Part shown: positions 43,601 to 46,052 of the stretch, in pieces
Layout of the letters: the number at the start of each line of letters is the position of its first letter
Position numbering within the stretch: the first letter of the stretch is position 1
DNA from: Cymbomonas tetramitiformis
Taxonomy: Eukaryota > Chlorophyta > Pyramimonadophyceae > Pyramimonadales > Pyramimonadaceae
Length of the DNA stretch: 46,052 bases
NCBI GenBank assembly: GCA_001247695.2
Contig: LGRX02009773.1
Coordinates: forward strand, 1 to 46,052
Direction of reading: 5' to 3'
The notes under the pieces: generated by a model
Seen by the model: the letters and a program-made list of their open reading frames with translations, nothing else
Database searches by the model: none
What the model was told of the DNA's origin: nothing
Position numbers and translations under genes: made by a program

Positions 43601-45481
43601 CAGCAACACCGCGACCCACAGCACCCAACCACCCGAGTGCCCTTGCCACCGACCTTGCCACTGATCGCATCCCCGATCACAATCACTCACCCCGCCCCGC
43701 CGAGTCCCCACCCACCCAGCGACCAGCTAAGTCATGCCGCCACCGCCCTCCGCCATCCCAAAGCGTAACTAAACCCCCACCATCCACTGATGCCCTATCA
43801 TCCACAACCTTTCCCTCCAACTCGAACCGCTCCCGACGACAGGGACGCCATAGAAAGCGATTGTCCACCTAACCGCCCCCATCCGCCCCACCACCGCTGC
43901 CGCCTCACCCCCTGTACAGCCCCTTTGTGATAATGCATGTTGCCCCCTCCCCTGTCCCCACGGGTGAGCCCCCATCCTCGGCTCAGGGGACCAAGGCGGA
44001 CTGGAGTGGCCCATAGGGGGCTTTACCCCAGCGGGAAGACCTGTCGGCCCGGTTAATGTCTAACGTTCGTCGCCTTGGCCGCCCTTGTCCCTCTCAAGTA
44101 GGAAACCCCTCTGCTAAGCCCAACGCAAGCGCGTCTGAAGACGGCCTAGTGGGCTGGTGCCCTACCATGAGTCCCTCTTAGAACATATTGTGCGTGAGTG
44201 CCCAACAACTGGGGGCACTCACGCATGATGCGTTCTGTTCAGCAGAACCCATCCTGTGTAGTGTGCGCTCCACTTGTTGGGCACTCACGGCCCCGCCCTG
44301 CTCTTGATTTGCTTCTCACATCCACTGGGATGATGGTGGGCTGGCTTTTGTTGGCCGATCTCATGCCATCCAGTGTATGCGAGATGACTCACGGCCGGCC
44401 TTGTGTGCTCCGACTATTCTCTCTCATTCTCACCCCTATGCACTAGTCTGAAAGCTGAGTGAACTGTCAAATGACAAACACCCGGAGTAAAGACCGGAGC
44501 ATACCCCTCTTCACACCCGCAACCCAAGCAACCACCATCCATATGCCCCTCCCACAAGAGCAAGGTCGAGTCCGCGCCCAAGGTATCAGGTGCAGGTGCG
44601 CAGTTCTGGCTTATTGGCCTAGAGTTCTCGAATCCTGCTACGCTCTCCTTGGCCAACGGTTTATTAAACAAGGAAGGGCCGCAGGAAGGTCCCGTTGGCA
44701 GTCAAGCTGTGGCATGGGTCTGTGTCTAGGTATCTTGCGGTTCGGTAACTCTCCTTTGCTCTCTCCCGTTCTCTTCGCATTCACCCCCTCCTATCCCACC
44801 AGTCTCTCCCATGGCTCTCTCCCCCTTCTTGAATGATGCTCCCGATTACATTCCCTGTGCGGCCCGTGCGAGCGAGGCACAAAACGCCCACCCGGATCGG
44901 GTAGATTCCATATGTCTGATGACTTGCTGAGAAGCTCCTGATTTGCTTCTCACATCCACTGGAATGATGGTGGGCTGGCTTTTGTTGGCTGATGTCATGC
45001 CATTCAGCGTGTACAAAACGGGGCCTCATGTTCTGTGCTTTCTCTGCCGTGCTCCCGCCAGCACACATAGAACCCACGCGCCTTTGCAAGCGGGGCGCCC
45101 TTCGCCACTCGCCATGGCGCCCCGTGTTTCGAGAAAGCTCATCTCGAGTGGGACGGCAGCGTCCCACAGATTGTGTTGAGGATCTGCAGAGAACATTGAC
45201 CGTCCGAGGCACTTTGGCAGGATTACTATCCAACGGTGCTCAAGGACAAATGCGAGTATTGTGGCTCCAAAGGCGGGGTGCTCTCCACCTTCGTGATTGG
45301 TCTGGTATTGATGACTATAGTGATCACTGTGCTGTGCGTGCTGCTGCTGAAGTCGTCGGCAGAATTTGAGAAATTGAAGAGAAGCATGACACAGCAGTTT
45401 GCCAGCGGCGAGGCCCAGGCCACTTCCGTGCACCTGCTGAAGGCGAAAAATGCCTTCAGCCTGGTCGTAGGATACGTCCAG
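10718..45481 (+). CDS. Large multi-exon secreted/membrane protein: EF-hand, Pmp-like beta-helix, Cys-rich stalk, TM (whole gene model)
   Basis: Recognisable exons: 10718-10945, 11081 or 11096-11240, 11567-11996, 12291 to about 12366, about 12561/12601-13204, 13653-13995, 14613-14834, 15313-16012, 16213-16476, 16682-16759, 17864-18353, 18738-19782, 20326-20606, 21101-21625 and 45221-45481. Most neighbouring exon phases match (1-1, 2-2, 0-0), which is the main support. Unresolved joins are after 12366, between 20606 and 21101, and between 21625 and 45221, where small exons may be missing. The order is signal peptide, EF-hand, Cys-rich module, Pro-rich linker, right-handed beta-helix of Chlamydia-Pmp type (GGA/GGG plus Asn-rich turns), Ig-like segment, Cys-rich stalk and one TM. 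The gene continues past 45481. It is likely a surface adhesin or receptor; this role is inference from architecture. The link of the TM exon to the rest is inferred across 23.6 kb. Confidence 0.6.
11081..11240 (+). CDS. Exon 2: hydrophilic linker with two possible acceptors
   Basis: Acceptor AGs at 11080 and 11095 are both in phase 0 and 15 bp apart, so either start keeps the frame. The exon encodes a polar segment ending in DNSNE and closes at a GTGGTC donor in phase 1, matching the next exon. Confidence 0.5.
11567..11996 (+). CDS. Exon 3: Cys-rich N-terminal module
   Basis: Starts CPWLNPYTENDVLLC and contains many Cys, including paired CC motifs (WSCCNN, DYCCE, EACCA). The donor GTAAGT at 11997 is strong. 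This looks like a small disulfide-stabilised extracellular domain. I cannot name the family. Confidence 0.65.
12291..12366 (+). CDS. Exon 4: Gly/Pro-rich linker
   Basis: Follows a good acceptor (GGATCTGCAG) in matching phase 2 and reads CGGGTYAPPAAPYPPPPC... until a TAG at 12367. The donor is unclear. The Pro-rich coding continues in another frame, so a frameshift or an unseen splice is likely. Confidence 0.4.
12561..13204 (+). CDS. Exon 5: start of the beta-helix domain
   Basis: The coding start is either 12561 or after the AG at 12600. The segment begins with a VNASVAVIDD...-type cap and HLRVHVALSAPL, then enters repeats with NATL...N, GGGVWAEN, EGN...LGAAIFA and EGNAAGHSGGAIV. The GTAAGA donor is at 13205, phase 2. 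Confidence 0.6.
13653..13995 (+). CDS. Exon 6: beta-helix repeats
   Basis: Joins exon 5 in phase 2 (completed codon R-VIGNTAKSYGGGL). It has coils with GGGLCVMENS, GGGCTADSGSN, TGGALYTRF and LGGGIMLNA. The donor GTGAGC is at 13996. Confidence 0.65.
14613..14834 (+). CDS. Exon 7: beta-helix repeats
   Basis: Phase 0 join to exon 6. Contains NGGALYSRS, SGGAFYLEK and DGGAIWTQG, the Pmp-type GGA(I/L/F) motif spaced by about 30 residues. The donor at 14835 opens the intron that holds the 52-bp minisatellite. Confidence 0.6.
14846..15105. repeat. 52-bp minisatellite, five copies, inside an intron
   Basis: Units beginning GCG(A/G)CCCTC(G/A)CAGG start at 14846, 14898, 14950, 15002 and 15054. Junction bases alternate between GCGGAATGCG and GTGTAATGCG, so a 104-bp higher-order unit is also visible. 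Confidence 0.95.
15313..16012 (+). CDS. Exon 8: longest uninterrupted beta-helix segment in the first half
   Basis: Phase 0 start after CTGCGCAG. About 233 codons with at least seven coils marked by DGGAVYG, GGGLYVE, GGGMFCG, GGGIYLE, GGAVFMA, GGGVYAS, GGGISAQ and GGGVMVQ. Asn-X-Ser/Thr sites are frequent, as expected of a secreted glycoprotein. Ends in phase 1 at 16012. Confidence 0.7.
16213..16476 (+). CDS. Exon 9: beta-helix repeats
   Basis: Phase 1 start completes a Gly codon (GG-GVYAQ). Contains AGGISFVS and GGGLHAE with the typical N-X-A turns before them. Ends in ETGG at phase 1. Confidence 0.65.
16682..16759 (+). CDS. Exon 10: single beta-helix coil
   Basis: A 78-bp exon, phase 1 on both sides, encoding GLMMHKYTSLTMDNASLSNN and ending FGG. 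Exons bounded in the middle of the GG pair explain how coils could be added or lost without a frame change. Confidence 0.55.
16997..17160 (+). repeat. Diverged fragment of the plus-strand short repeat family
   Basis: Similar to 23300-23440 (for example GATTCGTCTGCCTTTGCTGC and the TGGGGAGCAC..GGTGCCCGCA block). It lies in the intron after exon 10. Confidence 0.6.
17655..17765 (+). repeat. Truncated copy of the plus-strand short repeat family
   Basis: Matches 22905-22999 and other copies (GATGATGGTGGGCTGGCTTT and GATCTCATGCCGTTCAGTG) and ends, like them, in a TG-rich run. Intronic. Confidence 0.7.
17864..18353 (+). CDS. Exon 11: beta-helix repeats
   Basis: Phase 1 start completes GG-GLYDIS. 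Coils at NSGGGVYMAS, VGGGVYGAS, EGGGIFLQS, SGGGISSDT and TGGGYIAIN. Ends at a GTGAGC donor in phase 2. Confidence 0.7.
18738..19782 (+). CDS. Exon 12: C-terminal half of the beta-helix
   Basis: Phase 2 start after TTGCACAG. About 348 codons with HGGGIAMTA, TGGGIEDGA, HGGAIYASG, DGGALHLNL, NGGVMMLEA and LGGAVGFWQ. A non-repeat insert (PSNLLAPPAW...) interrupts the coils near the start. Ends after SPEGWATSALHLL in phase 0 if the GTGCGA donor at 19783 is used. Confidence 0.65.
20016..20100. repeat. 34-bp direct repeat, two copies, in an intron
   Basis: 20016-20049 and 20067-20100 differ at one base. They lie in the intron after exon 12. Confidence 0.8.
20326..20606 (+). CDS. Exon 13: Ig-like/filamin-like segment
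   Basis: Phase 0 start. The pattern ITVRIADAFNATVTVDNTSVVEL... then VTVVAGIATFLGEATGIAFKG SPG is typical of a beta-sandwich 'D-A-F-G...T-D' extracellular repeat that often follows beta-helix repeats in such proteins. The GTAAGG donor at 20607 is in phase 2. The next recognised exon starts in phase 0, so a short exon between them is probably missing. Confidence 0.55.
21101..21625 (+). CDS. Exon 14: Cys-rich stalk (GCC2/GCC3 and EGF-like)
   Basis: Begins VFFTSDFTGINATEV, then RYCTAGEQLL...YCSACPEGSISLGNESQCTECAKY, a tandem of CxxC-type knots like the GCC2/GCC3 (ephrin-receptor/TNFR-like) family. A second Cys cluster (CPITCPGG...VCQGGYVAPEAQYC...ECLLDRASTC) follows. Ends CSE in phase 0 before GTGTGG, at the left edge of the mobile-element cluster. 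Confidence 0.6.
21712..21763 (-). mobile_element. Very short 3' fragment of the restriction-like-endonuclease LINE
   Basis: On the plus strand starts CTTATCCTTG and matches the 3' end of the LINE for about 50 bp. It is cut off by a TG run at 21764-21777. Confidence 0.6.
21777..22553 (-). mobile_element. 5'-truncated copy of the same LINE (about 0.78 kb)
   Basis: Starts TTATCCTTG and is similar to 23887-24650 along its length, including the region of the C-terminal tail. It carries substitutions and indels that break the frame. It is joined to the next copy through GTGTGTATGTG at 22552-22562. Confidence 0.8.
22563..22730 (-). mobile_element. 5'-truncated copy of the same LINE (about 0.17 kb)
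   Basis: Another 3'-anchored copy, ending near GAGCCACCCG and followed by GTGTGTGTG and a further TTATCC at 22742. Confidence 0.75.
22747..22999 (+). repeat. Plus-strand short repeat family, copy A
   Basis: Partial unit ending CAGTGTGTGTGTG, nearly identical to 36905-37150 and 37620-37860. Confidence 0.8.
23065..23766 (+). repeat. Plus-strand short repeat family, copy B (near full length, ~0.7 kb)
   Basis: Matches 37157-37860 over its length, with common start CTTCTGACGGGTACTGCCTC and common end CATGCCGTTCAGTGT. Shortened copies keep the right end and lose the left, as 5'-truncated retroposons do. Short frames inside it recur between copies but resemble no protein family. Confidence 0.75.
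23769..23876 (-). mobile_element. 5'-truncated copy of the LINE (about 0.11 kb)
   Basis: Starts TTATCCTTGCGACTCC and breaks off at TATCCGGATG, followed by a TG-rich junction and the 3' end of the long copy at 23887. Confidence 0.7.
23983..25622 (-). pseudogene. C-terminal tail of the LINE polyprotein, out of frame with the RT ORF
   Basis: Continues the RT ORF in another frame, beginning at the DEDEDED run encoded by (GACGAG)n and then WKEKWVRLLSFALARG and a long hydrophilic tail. The shift is at a G5 run (plus strand 25618-25622): with four G the two frames would join. The last part is repeated in the truncated copy at 21777-22553. No domain is recognised. Parts near 24000-24650 could be 3' UTR that happens to be open. 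Confidence 0.5.
25571..25617. repeat. (CTCGTC)n microsatellite within the LINE tail
   Basis: About eight hexamer copies, encoding Asp-Glu repeats on the minus strand. Confidence 0.9.
25624..27520 (-). pseudogene. LINE reverse transcriptase, zinc knuckle and restriction-like endonuclease
   Basis: Minus ORF with RT motif A KADARNAFN (residues 26-34), motif B GTQQGGALGP (86-95) and motif C AYLDDAFFLG (120-129), where YLDD replaces the usual YADD. The thumb region follows. Residues 459-476 form a C-X2-C-X9-H-X3-C knuckle. After it, CPDVTVLD (528-535) and HVLFDVATARP (542-552) fit a PD-(D/E)xK endonuclease core as in R2-type elements. RT palm subdomains 1-2 lie upstream in other frames (27700-27520, including RPIACDEVLRKLVAK), so at least two shifts separate this ORF from the N-terminal part. 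Confidence 0.75.
27702..28528 (-). pseudogene. Middle part of the LINE ORF (between zinc fingers and RT)
   Basis: Open frame joined exactly in frame with the N-terminal ORF when Copia and one copy of its 5-bp target duplication are removed. It encodes a helical, Arg/Leu-rich segment and ends with DDVMRNLPRASGPGSSQWR, which resembles the 'P..s.PG.s.w..E...' RT motif 0 region. The frame is lost near 27700. Confidence 0.65.
28529..28533. other. Target-site duplication of the Copia element, left copy
   Basis: CTCCC, identical to 34792-34796. Confidence 0.8.
28534..28936 (-). repeat. 3' LTR of the Copia element
   Basis: 403 bp, nearly identical to 34373-34791. It has a (CA)10 run at about 28599-28618. 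A purine-rich tract (AAGGAGGAG on the minus strand) just outside, at about 28937-28945, would be the polypurine tract. Confidence 0.9.
28948..29829 (-). pseudogene. Copia RT C-terminus and RNase H
   Basis: 293 codons. Contains the RT-RNase H connection (PYVNLVMELMWLARCSRPDI), then YTDADHAAD (D143), STAEAE (E184) and GDNHAS (D219), the catalytic acids of Copia RNase H, followed by the TRHV...R motif. Separated from the RT palm by a frameshift near 29840. Confidence 0.85.
29851..31035 (-). pseudogene. Copia reverse transcriptase (palm and fingers)
   Basis: 394 codons. Shows KPRWVVCGNGQ, FALDVITCFLNGELDVDVPLY (motif A region), QKSVYGLKQAPRIWY (motif B) and YVHVDDYTVF (DD at 372-373), all standard Copia RVT_2 features. 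The N-terminal 190 residues are the integrase-RT linker. Frame breaks at both ends. Confidence 0.9.
31007..31411 (-). pseudogene. Copia integrase catalytic core, second half
   Basis: 134 codons with VLHSDND (second catalytic Asp) and ENNARAETMN (Glu of the DDE triad), then the RVFGCRAYAF motif that ends the Copia core. The first Asp is in the larger ORF upstream; a one-base shift near 31400 separates them. Confidence 0.85.
31374..34325 (-). CDS. Copia gag-protease-methyltransferase-integrase polyprotein, N-terminal 983 codons
   Basis: ATG at 34325, 48 bp inside the 5' LTR junction. Domains: gag (about 70-350); zinc knuckle C365-X2-C-X3-H-X4-C377; aspartic protease with FDSMAT at 524-529; an extra domain at about 668-815; GAG-pre-integrase zinc site (H827, H832, C867, C870); and the start of integrase (D911 of DHDGP, then HVDDYS). 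The extra domain reads FHLDICAD (681-688), SFWGNPPYDD (713-722) and FMLVVPFKP (745-753), which matches Dam-like (phage T4-type) DNA N6-adenine methyltransferases: substrate strand, NPPY catalytic loop, then the strand after it. It lies in one open frame with gag and protease, so it is translated as part of the polyprotein. Confidence 0.85.
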   Translation of the reverse strand: MADAGVPVSERKYPTRESQLQDLVEQQAAFMKTMAETIKVLSAEKKEPEKSTDHEEAESGVMSLANAQKTIQCVVKLLGTTKYTGTERNQYESWVQFKTQLESAVTFYPELLELVCDYQVSDIADIRGLNLFTPKTGGYSKSTAGDKPSSRAEEGDNDAENDKFFEDGDSFITVPGSASVASTILSAILTQVTAGDAFDVVRRCGNDGLKAFRKLKCRVEPQLFGQLAGSMKKLCKLTVSVNEDPVKQLGYFGDVMSSVANYGGARRDPTTVEVLVTAMAVAAMPVDYSQVVADISKERRPSFDMLVQRAEHFFVNVVQQSLVPSSGIVGATVDEETVAVARALVADRRRQSEEKKFNDGKKLICPTCSGVHSAEKCWIVNPAGMEEFIKLNPSKERAVRENYARRLKKIAAKKTPDAAAATMEEATSSSSARQRRTEVSAGELWSLENHEEVHVACPVVSTVADQKVLYTGEVLEDTWVYGVFNRDKEDDALVQKEYYEDSLQASGGDLCAATVVDSDRELYFDSMATRCIFNDLSMFEGAQVNASAAVSFKVMAGEVTTSRGGGRGIITLWNRVTKKADVLKVEAQYVPESPFNLVSAVSLEDKFGLYAQFGDRVLKDKENLCKYDVCRKGNVYVLPEVIVETALPGVECDKKESCQVRDKCNWKFTEFQKWNIEKGPFHLDICADEHNRQVSEYYSMVNSVFLHCLKGRSFWGNPPYDDMFIEKLLTKILMDFPKDPVNTKFMLVVPFKPNATWWRLTTKFEELHVYSKGSVIFSARTDQCYNVSELVESEPGRVFIQGTPWPVVVLYLDRFVVPRVDAKVIAHIRLSHTCDKHVEVMDLQGLDLGVNSEELRSSSVLSCSVNCMSCQVAAPKRPSQTTDRGSFPKSVRKVVEKRQVSVKMGQLTFTDHDGPFVTSTKGYRGYTIHVDDYSDVCHFYVWKQKLEYVDALEDYRKMVRATGRVFLEEETRVEQVGRAGIAL
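31881..32324 (-). other. Dam-like adenine methyltransferase domain inside the Copia polyprotein
   Basis: Residues 668-815 of the polyprotein. Key residues: N716, P717, P718, Y719-720 region of WGNPPY, a D683 that could bind SAM, and the VVPF strand. The spacing of about 30 residues from LDIC to NPPY and again to VVPF is as in phage Dam-like enzymes. A Cys-rich lead (C652, C658, C664) precedes it. An ordinary Copia polyprotein goes from protease directly to the pre-integrase zinc site. Confidence 0.7.
34362..34372 (-). other. Primer-binding site: initiator tRNA-Met anticodon arm
   Basis: GGCCCATAACC (plus strand) abuts the LTR and equals the anticodon stem-loop (GGCCCAUAACC) of plant-type initiator tRNA-Met, as remembered. 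Copia elements are known to prime from an internally cleaved half of this tRNA. Confidence 0.7.
34373..34791 (-). repeat. 5' LTR of the Copia element
   Basis: 419 bp. Includes (CA)11 and a 14-bp insertion relative to the 3' LTR. The promoter and polyadenylation sites cannot be placed by eye. Confidence 0.9.
34792..34796. other. Target-site duplication of the Copia element, right copy
   Basis: CTCCC, matching 28529-28533. Confidence 0.8.
34797..35917 (-). pseudogene. N-terminal part of the LINE ORF: Tudor-like domain and zinc fingers
   Basis: About 373 codons before the Copia insertion; the final residues of the open frame (VGKQ) come from the LTR. Residues 60-107 (GTLVEVYWPGERSWYGGRL..., IEYLDGNPEREEVFLED) fit a Tudor/Agenet-type fold, which usually binds methylated Lys or Arg on chromatin proteins. 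A long Gly-rich linker follows. Two zinc fingers lie near the end: C297-X4-C-X13-H-X4-H321 and C337-X4-C-X11-H-X6-C361. N-terminal C2H2 fingers are usual in R2-type LINEs and help bind target DNA; a Tudor-like domain is not. The start is ATG 35917; another ATG is two codons in. Confidence 0.65.
35918..36700. other. Presumed 5' UTR of the LINE
   Basis: No convincing ORF. It runs from the LINE start codon to the G-rich run and TG repeat at 36695-36718. Confidence 0.4.
36719..36753 (-). mobile_element. Shortest 3' fragment of the LINE (about 35 bp)
   Basis: TTATCCTTGCGACTCCTTTGGCACC and a few more bases of the LINE 3' end, bounded on both sides by TG repeats. Confidence 0.6.
36768..37150 (+). 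repeat. Plus-strand short repeat family, copy C
   Basis: Right-anchored partial copy, nearly identical to 37480-37860, starting and ending at TG runs. Confidence 0.8.
37157..37860 (+). repeat. Plus-strand short repeat family, copy D (near full length)
   Basis: Matches 23065-23766. Copies C and D lie head to tail, as do A and B, on the two sides of the LINE. Confidence 0.8.
38058..40116 (-). pseudogene. LINE fragment: RNase H end, zinc knuckle and restriction-like endonuclease
   Basis: Minus ORF 40116-38149 then, in another frame, 38342-38058. It starts inside an RNase H domain (KVKSHTGVKGNDKADEAAK, H43, D53). A long acidic linker follows, then C445-X2-C-X7-H-X4-C461, then RPIPDFILKR (D515) and IHLIEVAFTWD (E578), as in a PD-(D/E)xK nuclease. 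RNase H plus this endonuclease is known from Dualen/RandI LINEs of green algae; RT and anything upstream are missing. The C-terminus is shifted by a 10-bp tandem duplication at 38351-38370; removing one copy joins FTWDTRWYVSLHEKLNKY in frame. The true stop is then at 38058. Confidence 0.65.
38351..38370. repeat. 10-bp tandem duplication that breaks the endonuclease ORF
   Basis: GCGTGTCCCA occurs twice in a row. This fully explains the shift between the two minus-strand frames. Confidence 0.85.
40115..40906 (+). pseudogene. RT-related fragment, possibly Penelope-like
   Basis: Frame open from about 40105 to 40906 except for a TAG at 40199. SFQDDFIIL (40241-40267) could be the RT catalytic Y/F-x-DD box. 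After it come FNAAYPSYLRTTCE, VKCSFLTANFHAKP, then LRYSIFYSQLL...DFIADAKHLFLYLHMKRGYSAP, an order like the palm-thumb region of Penelope-like and some other RTs ('FLD', 'S...Q..R', 'l..RGY'). No RT motifs A-B are visible; the left end abuts the head of the minus-strand LINE fragment. Identity is tentative. Confidence 0.35.
40907..41135 (+). other. Short stretch between two ORFs of the same plus-strand element
   Basis: Pro/Thr-rich in the reading frames and probably a linker of the same broken polyprotein. The base composition, with very few G on the plus strand, is the same as in both neighbours. Confidence 0.35.
41136..42950 (+). pseudogene. Unrecognised second ORF of the plus-strand element
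   Basis: Open from ATG 41136 to a stop at 43109, but only the part to about 42950 looks like globular protein. It has several Trp/Pro-containing segments (for example EIWLLIPGRSHINHSLWGTI and FLRQSYPRYNREGS) and Pro-rich linkers. It follows the RT-like fragment on the same strand with the same strongly C-rich plus strand, so I treat both as one element. I cannot assign a function. Confidence 0.4.
42951..43872 (+). pseudogene. C-terminal disordered part of the plus-strand element, shifted frame
   Basis: After a Pro-coding repeat at about 42940-43100 the sensible frame changes to the one ending at 43872. It encodes LTPVRNELHRILCQLETQG, then a basic, Gln/Pro/Ser-rich tail with two similar EINEILHDL / ELDEILYDL pieces, ending RRQGRHRKRLST. 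Slippage in the Pro repeat explains the shift. Confidence 0.4.
43873..44190. other. Non-coding stretch after the plus-strand element
   Basis: Probably the 3' non-coding part of the element. No ORF is supported. Confidence 0.35.
44191..44225. other. 13-bp perfect hairpin
   Basis: TGCGTGAGTGCCC (44191-44203) and GGGCACTCACGCA (44213-44225) with a 9-base loop. TGTTGGGCACTCAC at 44275-44288 repeats one arm. May mark the end of the plus-strand element. Confidence 0.7.
44289..44378 (+). repeat. Plus-strand short repeat family, copy E
   Basis: Right-anchored copy starting at CGGCCCCGCCCTGCTCTTG and ending CAGTGTATG. Confidence 0.75.
44379..44936. other. Stretch without a supported gene
   Basis: Frames of 85 to 125 codons are open on both strands but carry no motif. 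A missing exon of the large gene could lie here. Confidence 0.3.
44937..45012 (+). repeat. Plus-strand short repeat family, copy F
   Basis: Right-anchored copy, TTTGCTTCTCACATCCACTG to CATTCAGCGTGT. Confidence 0.75.
45221..45481 (+). CDS. Transmembrane exon of the large gene
   Basis: Acceptor TTTGGCAG at 45220, phase 0. Reads DYYPTVLKDKCEYCGSKGG, then a single hydrophobic helix STFVIGLVLMTIVITVLCVLL, then a charged juxtamembrane part and KAKNAFSLVVGYVQ before GTAGGG (phase 0). Exon 14 also ends in phase 0, so they can join directly, although a linking Cys-rich exon is likely to be missing. It may instead belong to a second gene of the same kind. Confidence 0.55.
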
Positions 45482-45980
45482 GTAGGGGCAGACGCCGTTG
45501 CGCGACATTCTCAGCTCTCCCTGTTGCGGTGATATTTCCGGGTTATATCAGGGTGGGGAGAGAGGGGGGGATCCACTGCCGGTCGGTCGCCGCGGATGCA
45601 GAAATCATTTCTGCGACAGCGCCGGACACATAGCAGCCATAAGTGCATGAGCCCACCCGCAATTTCACATGTGGTCTGACACCTCTTCAGCGAAGAGCGC
45701 TAGGCTCGGATGGCACTCGTCCAGTTGCCGCCGGGTCTGAGGTGAGCCCTGCAGCTGATAATGGCGTGTGGGCTGGGGTCTGATTGGCTGCCCAACTGGA
45801 GGGGTACACAAGCTCCGGTGATGCATGGCTGGCGCGACGAACGATCCAACAGCAGTTGCAAGACACCCTGCCGCTTGTAGCTAGCTGCCGGCCTGAGCCC
45901 GAGCGCGCCCAGGATGCCCCGCGCCGCGAGCGTGCACGTTGTGAGAAATTTCACGAACTCCCACCCATCGTCGTGCCACG

Positions 45981-46052
45981 TATGCGAGGGGGGCGCAGCG
46001 CATGAGGGTGAAGCTGGACGGTAGATGGTGACAGTATGCGAGGGGGGCGCAG
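45981..46052. repeat. 18-bp direct repeat at the window edge
   Basis: TATGCGAGGGGGGCGCAG at 45981-45998 recurs at 46035-46052, so a 54-bp tandem array may start here and continue outside. The stretch 45482-45980 before it is intron of the large gene with no other feature seen. Confidence 0.6.

Overview
This is a eukaryotic nuclear window. Coding regions are split by GT-AG introns with consistent phases, there is a ~34 kb interrupted gene for a membrane protein, and much of the rest is nested retrotransposons and repeats. The gene style (Chlamydia Pmp-like beta-helix repeats, a Cys-rich EGF/GCC2-like stalk, a single TM) and the primer-binding site matching a plant-type initiator tRNA-Met suggest a green alga, perhaps a prasinophyte. 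That assignment is inference; nothing here fixes the species.

Layout. 39-1620 (+): last exons of an unrecognised acidic protein. 1670-2290 and 4900-5360: arrays rich in GTAC palindromes. 3106-4389: a 1.28 kb unit bounded by 48-bp inverted repeats, carrying one 307-codon methyltransferase-fold ORF. 5.4-10.7 kb: AT-richer DNA with a second broken methyltransferase-like gene (7110-8753, -), a tandem array and a LINE relic. 10718-21625 (+): 14 recognisable exons of a secreted/membrane protein (signal peptide, EF-hand, Cys-rich module, about nine beta-helix exons, Ig-like segment, Cys-rich stalk). Its transmembrane exon is at 45221-45481, so 21626-45220 looks like one or more introns filled with mobile DNA.

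The intronic cluster holds: a minus-strand non-LTR retrotransposon (about 23880-36700) with an N-terminal Tudor-like domain and zinc fingers, RT and a C-terminal zinc knuckle plus restriction-like endonuclease (R2/NeSL/Hero type); at least five 3'-anchored, 5'-truncated fragments of it lying head-to-tail at TG microsatellites; a Copia element (28534-34791, -) inserted in its ORF with a 5-bp target duplication; a plus-strand short repeat family; an RNase H + endonuclease LINE fragment (38058-40116, -); and a poorly known RT-related element (40115-43872, +).

The most notable observation is that the Copia polyprotein contains, in one uninterrupted 983-codon ORF, a Dam-like adenine methyltransferase domain (NPPY motif) between protease and integrase. 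With the inverted-repeat unit and the AT-rich gene, three different methyltransferase-like modules occur in 46 kb, at least two in mobile contexts. Most ORFs carry single-base frameshifts, so element decay and assembly indel errors cannot be separated from this sequence alone.
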